Shown piece by piece: positions 59,050 through 64,000 of a stretch of 64,000 nucleotides of DNA (its first letter is position 1; the number at the start of each line of letters is the position of its first letter). The position numbers and the translations under genes were made by a program. Source of the stretch: Apoda limacodes (Eukaryota; Arthropoda; Insecta; Lepidoptera; Limacodidae). The stretch covers positions 3,248,959 through 3,312,958 of the forward strand of contig OX291542.1 in NCBI GenBank assembly GCA_946406115.1, read 5' to 3'. The notes below the pieces were generated by a model. The model was given only the letters and a program-made list of their open reading frames with translations. It was not told the origin of the DNA and made no database searches.

Positions 59050-59300
59050 TTATAACGTAGGCCAGTTTTAAGTTTCTATTATAACGTAGGCCAGTTCTAA
59101 GTTTCTATTATAACGTAGGCCAGTTCTAAGTTTCTATTATAATGTAGGCCAGTTCTGAGTTCCTGTTATAACGAAGGCCAGTTCTAAGTTTCTATTATAA
59201 CGTAGGCCAGTTCTAAGTTTCTATTATAACGTAGGCCAGTCCTGAGCTCCTGTTATAACGTAGGCCAGTCCTGAGCTCCTGTTATAACGTAGGCCTATTC
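59050..59300 (+). repeat. Minisatellite, 29-bp unit x about 9
   Basis: Copies of a unit centred on ataacgtaggccagttctaa, with the subvariant gtcctgagctcctgtt in the last copies. A stray gacgtaggccagtaagc sits at 59503. Confidence 0.95.
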
Positions 59301-59309
59301 TAAGAAAGG

Positions 59310-61050
59310 AGTGTTATGGGAGTAACGTCATGTTATATAGATATTGGGAAATCTTTACCATAAGAAGTTCCATCGCTTAATACGACGGAAAGAGTTAAAT
59401 TACCGTGGGAACCAACCAGGAGACAAACGTTCAGAATAAAAATAAGCCCAGTCACTCATTTAGCTTATATTATAACAAATCAGCAGCTCTGGTTTCAGAG
59501 GACGACGTAGGCCAGTAAGCTAATTTCCGTAATACTAAAGATTCTTTAGAAAAACTTATTATGGCATTATGTGGAAAATTTAAGGTAGATTGCGTCACGC
59601 ACGGTGAAGAGAGGTCTGACCCATATATCTTGTAGCAGTACCAACTAGATGATTCCAGTACGGTACTTAAGAGTGTCCCTTATGCGCATATACATTTGTC
59701 TTATGGGCGTTAATAGGAAATTGACGATGTTGATTTCAACTCAAATAGAGTTTATTTTTCTGTGACAAAAATAAATTCATAAAAAATAAATCAATTTAGT
59801 AAAAAAATATTACATTAATTTTAGGAAATCTTTTACAACAATTTGCTAGCTTTATGGTTACTTATTATATTTAGTTAGCATTGTTTAGGCTAGTTCAAAT
59901 TTAGTTAACTAAACTCATATAAAACTATAAACAAATCTAAATTAAAAAAGTCCTTGTCCATGTGGATACTTATCTTTTAAGAGAAATGAGCCAGCCCTCT
60001 TGTCTCACGCAGCGGCGACTAAACGAGGAGTAATTTTTTTAAAAATCGTTTGGCCGATGGACCCCATGGACTAAGGTCTCAACAGCAAACGGCAGTAGGT
60101 CCTCTTTGTAAAATCACAAACGAAACATAATATTATAATAAATCAATTAATTAATACATGTTTTGTATTGAAACACGATGCGCGGCGGCTCCTAGCGTGC
60201 TTCATACAAAAGAATTTGCCACTTATTTTTGACATTTAAAGAACACTGTGATATTTTGTAGACATAAACTCAAGCCAAATGTCTATGTCTATGGTTTTCT
60301 TAAAAACTGAAAAATGTTTTAACTTGAAATTTTAATTGATACTATTTGTATAAACTAATATATAAAAACTAGCATCCTCTGTAACCTTTTACCTATACTA
60401 TTTTAAAGAAAACTGTCACACTGCAGACCTAGATATTTATTCTTAGAACCCGGCTTCAAATTTTCATGATGTTTAATTAGTAAGTGTCAAATATAAGTGG
60501 AAAATTCGTTTGTATGAAGAATGCTGCGAGGCACCGCGCATCGTGTTCTCTTAATAAATAAGATTTAAAATGTAAAAAGTATGATTTAAAAAAAAAAACA
60601 AAATTTAATTAATCTTTCAATTGCCTATTGTTTTTAGATTGCATAGGAGACCCCTCATACGTTAAGTGTTCAATTATTCTGTGATGAAATTTAAAGTAAC
60701 TCCCGAGAAAAATATATTCATATATCATTACACAGCAGACGTAAATATACATATTTACATTTTGCAAACCTGTAAATAAATAAATAGGTATTTATATACA
60801 TATTAAAGATATAATAAAATACACATACATGCACATATTCATATATACCTGGCTTAGCACCCACACAACAGCCCAGCAACAAATGCACATCACTGAAACT
60901 ACCAACACTTCGGAAACTAGCCTAAGAGGAGAAGAAGTGACAAGAGACCCGGATGTACACCTGTTACCAATCAGCCATGCAGGAACCAAGCCATCAAGTA
61001 CACAATATATATCTAAATATGTATAATATGTATACACACACATACGAGAG
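59310..61050. other. AT-rich stretch, nothing firmly recognised
   Basis: Contains tatgtatata/acatacat-rich low-complexity DNA at 60770-61050. A 65-codon plus frame (60829-61026) looks like translated repeat, not a gene. Confidence 0.4.
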
Positions 61051-61061
61051 GTGCTCGTTTG

Positions 61062-61810
61062 AAAGCACTTAGCGTTTTTATTATTTTTAGTTTAGATTGA
61101 CATAAGCAGTAGATAGAGACGTAAATAAAGTATAATGTTATGTAAAAATGAGAATTACTTTTATTATTCAAATCGATGCTCTGGTAGAGATCACTTCGTA
61201 ACTCAATTACGATTTCAATTTAGTTTATTACTTTTGTGATTAAGTATGTTTGTATTTTATCAATCTTATTTTATTTTAAACTAGACTTTGCCAGCGGCTC
61301 CACCCGCCCTAAATTTGGTTATCGGCGTGGAATTCCTTAATTATAATAATGAAGTTTGCTATAGCAAGCTATAACCTTATGTATGCCAAGTTTCATCCCG
61401 ATCCGTCCAGTGGTTAAAGCGTGATTGAGTAACAAACATCCATCCAGACATACAAACTTTCACATTTATAATATTAGTAGGAGAAGCATCAGTAAACAAG
61501 TAAGTACCGAACCTACAGTAGGAAGTGCGAAGTTAATTAGCCATATATTGAACGTGAGAACCAAAAATTTTCTGCAGATTGGATACCTAGAAATTTAAAA
61601 TTTATAAAATTCAGCAGAAAACCGTGATAATCAAAAAGTTACGTCAAGTCGGATTACCTAGAAAACGGTTTATCTCCCAAATTCATGAAAAGTTAGCCAG
61701 CCGACCTTAAAGAGGTGTTTTTGAAGCCGTTGTGTTGGTTCCGAGGCTAATTTCTAACGAGGTAGTACTGTGTAACACTGCTTACTGTCCGCGGAGCCAT
61801 AGTTTCATAA
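61062..61810 (+). repeat. Left side of a complex inverted repeat
   Basis: Segment a (61062-61206, agcacttagcgtttttatta .. gatcacttcgtaactcaatt), an inserted Helitron-like repeat (61280-61485), segment b (61487-61545, gtaggaagtgcgaagtt) and segment c (61549-61805, aacgtgagaacc .. cggtttatctccca .. actgtccgcggagcc). Confidence 0.8.
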
Positions 61811-62357
61811 TCGCTACACTTACACGCAATTTATAACCTATGTTCCCGTAGTCCTCATAGTGATATAGAAATTATATTATAAGAACTTTATAAAATAAGG
61901 GAAGTATTATCAGTGAGAAAGTTATTATATGATAAATTCGCACAACGTTAATTCTCTGCACGTCAGCTTATCTTTATAATAAACTTAATAATTAACTAGA
62001 TTTTTACAAATCGAAATCTCGTGACTGAAAAAAACTTTGGATGATTGGTTAAAGACAACTGACTACAAAGAGACGGAAGCCCTTATGCAATATAATTATC
62101 GATTGTAGATAAAATAAAAAAAATACAATTAAAATGTATTTGACTAGAATATTAATGCACACACACAAACTTGTATGTCTGTGACTATACCTACTGTTTT
62201 ACCGTTTTTGTTTACTATTGTTATAGTTAATTGTCTCTGATAAATAGAAACGTCGTAAAATAATAGGAAGTTATGTTAGAGCGGGAGCTCCTGCCACAGG
62301 TATTTCATATACCTACTAACTAGAAAGGTTCCAAGCTTAACTTATAGTTGGAATAGT

Positions 62358-63712
62358 AATTGAGTTACGAAGTGATCTCTACCAGAGCACCGAATTGAAT
62401 AATAAAAGTAATTCTCATTTTTACATAACATAATACTTTATTTACATCTCTGTCTTCTTCAATTATGTAAACTTAAAATAATAAAAACGCTAAGTGCTTT
62501 TAATATCAATGTTTTTTAGTGTTCCGTATCTCAAAAGGAATATCTTTTTTCCTAATATAAATTCGTTTATCGTCGTAAAATTCTCACGGTAACTTCTTGA
62601 TGATAGTAAGAAAGTTTGCTATAGCCTGCTAAAGTTATAGCTATAGTTCGTCCACGTAGAATGTGAAGTATCAAACTACGCCTCCCCGGACAGTAAGCCA
62701 GTGTGACACAGTATTACCTTGTTAGGAATTAGCCTCGGGAACAACACAACAGCTTCGAAAACACCTCTTTGAAGTCAGCTGGCTGACTTTGCATGAAGTT
62801 GGGAGATAAACCGTTTTATGATATTTCTTATGACGTTGGCAGAAAAACCAATTTCTAGGTAATCCAATTTGCATAAATGTTTGGTTCTCACGTTTAATAA
62901 GTACTAGCTTTTGCCAGCGGCTTCGACCGCCCCAAATTTGGTTATCGGCGTGGGATTCTTACGGCAACTCTTTAATTATAGAAACAAAACTTAGAAGGTG
63001 AAAGTATTTTGAAAATAAAAGGTACCGCCCTTCTCCCTCATGACTGCCCGCCGGCCTTGCACATCATAAATGCGCGCGCAGTACTTGATCATTATTTTCA
63101 TGACATGTTATTTTAAAACTGCGATATCTCCTAAGATATTCATTGAAATCGAATGTGGTAAAGGTAAAGTTTTGTTTTAAATTAAAGACTTGTGACGAAT
63201 AACGTATTTATTCGGATAAGGATTAATATCATATTTAAAGAAACACCTTCGCAAATAATGCATTATTTAAGAACAAATTTGGTTAGCATAAAAAAGGAGC
63301 CAACCTTAAAAGTTAGACATATTCTGTCGCGGAATTTTTTAAAGAACTTTTGAAGAGGAACAATTCTGTCATACATGATTTTTGCCAAAATTTAACCGTT
63401 TACGCAGCGCACGGAGTAGAAGCTCTCAAAAGGAAAAAAAAAATCCCGATTTTGAAACATTCTTCATTGGTGCTCCGCTTATATTGGTCTTAGCTTAATG
63501 ATATATAGCCTATTGCCTTCCTCGATAAATGGGCTATATAACACTGAAAGAATTTTTCAAATGAGACCAATAGTTTCTAAGATTAGCGCGTTCAAACAAA
63601 CAAACTCTTCAGCTTTATATATTAGTATAGAATTTAGATATGGTTAATTAACGGTGCACTTCCTACTGTATGTAGGTACGGTACTTAATTACTTACTGAT
63701 GCTTGAAATTTA
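62358..63712 (-). repeat. Right side of the complex inverted repeat
   Basis: Reverse complements of segment a (62358-62500), segment c (62650-62896) and segment b (63655-63712). Between c and b lies a Helitron-like insertion (about 62905-63640). Segment order differs from a simple inversion. Confidence 0.78.
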
Positions 63713-64000
63713 ACATAAAATAAGATCTCAAGTGAAGTCTTAAACTTAAAATTATCATTGTATAATTATAAGAATTTACAGAATTCTTAGGGCGATAGTT
63801 CGACTCGCACTTGTCCCGGTATTACTATTCTAAAAAACTTGTTCCATTTAAATTTGTTCGTAATTTTCCTTTTTTGCTATCGCGATGTCATTATATTTAT
63901 GATAATTCATGAATTAATAGATACTGTCTAAAAAGCTTTATTTTTAGATGCGGCGGACATTATTTTAAGGTTTTTAAAAACATTGTAAACAAAGAAAAAT
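63713..64000. other. Window end, nothing recognised
   Basis: A scrap resembling the 'tcggactcg' family (gttcgactcgcacttgtcccgg, 63800) in AT-rich DNA. Confidence 0.4.

Overview
The window is AT-rich, intron-rich eukaryotic DNA. Its compact introns, GT..AG junctions, ZAD-C2H2 genes and dense LINE, SINE and MITE remnants point to a moth or butterfly (Lepidoptera). That assignment is an inference from element and gene families; I ran no search.

The left half (about 1-32.3 kb) is a cluster of three paralogous ZAD-C2H2 zinc-finger genes, here called A, B and C. Gene A is on the minus strand (ATG at 9073, exons down to 136) and leaves the window before its stop: ten exons give 534 codons. Gene B is on the plus strand (ATG 10218, stop 19562): ten exons, 555 residues, eleven fingers. 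Gene C is on the minus strand (ATG 32275, stop 19959): ten exons, 552 residues, nine fingers. I rebuilt each model exon by exon; every junction keeps the frame and every coding sum is divisible by three. A and B are head to head (about 1.1 kb between ATGs). B and C are tail to tail (396 bp between stops). Each protein has an N-terminal ZAD domain split over two exons, one long exon with a charged linker and the first finger, then small finger exons. They are presumably nuclear DNA-binding regulators, with the ZAD as the likely dimerisation module. Targets cannot be read from sequence.

Introns hold mobile DNA: an RTE-type LINE tail and a 'tcggactcg' repeat in A, a CR1-like LINE tail and SINE pieces in B, and in C a jockey-type LINE split by a younger CR1-like LINE that still has a 337-codon reverse-transcriptase reading frame.

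The right half (32.3-64 kb) has almost no host coding sequence. It contains a hairpin and a MITE just upstream of gene C, a long decayed CR1-like LINE (33.5-36.95 kb), inverted SINE-like copies (37.6-38.75 kb), decayed RTE, jockey and other LINE pieces, a LINE nested in another repeat with a visible target duplication (45.8-47.1 kb), a Harbinger-type MITE with TTA duplication (47.33-47.80 kb), three different minisatellites within 1.8 kb (57.5-59.3 kb) and a complex inverted repeat (61.05-63.7 kb). The one convincing host feature there is a signal-peptide exon at 55093-55170 on the plus strand, probably the first coding exon of a secreted or membrane protein whose other exons lie beyond a long intron.
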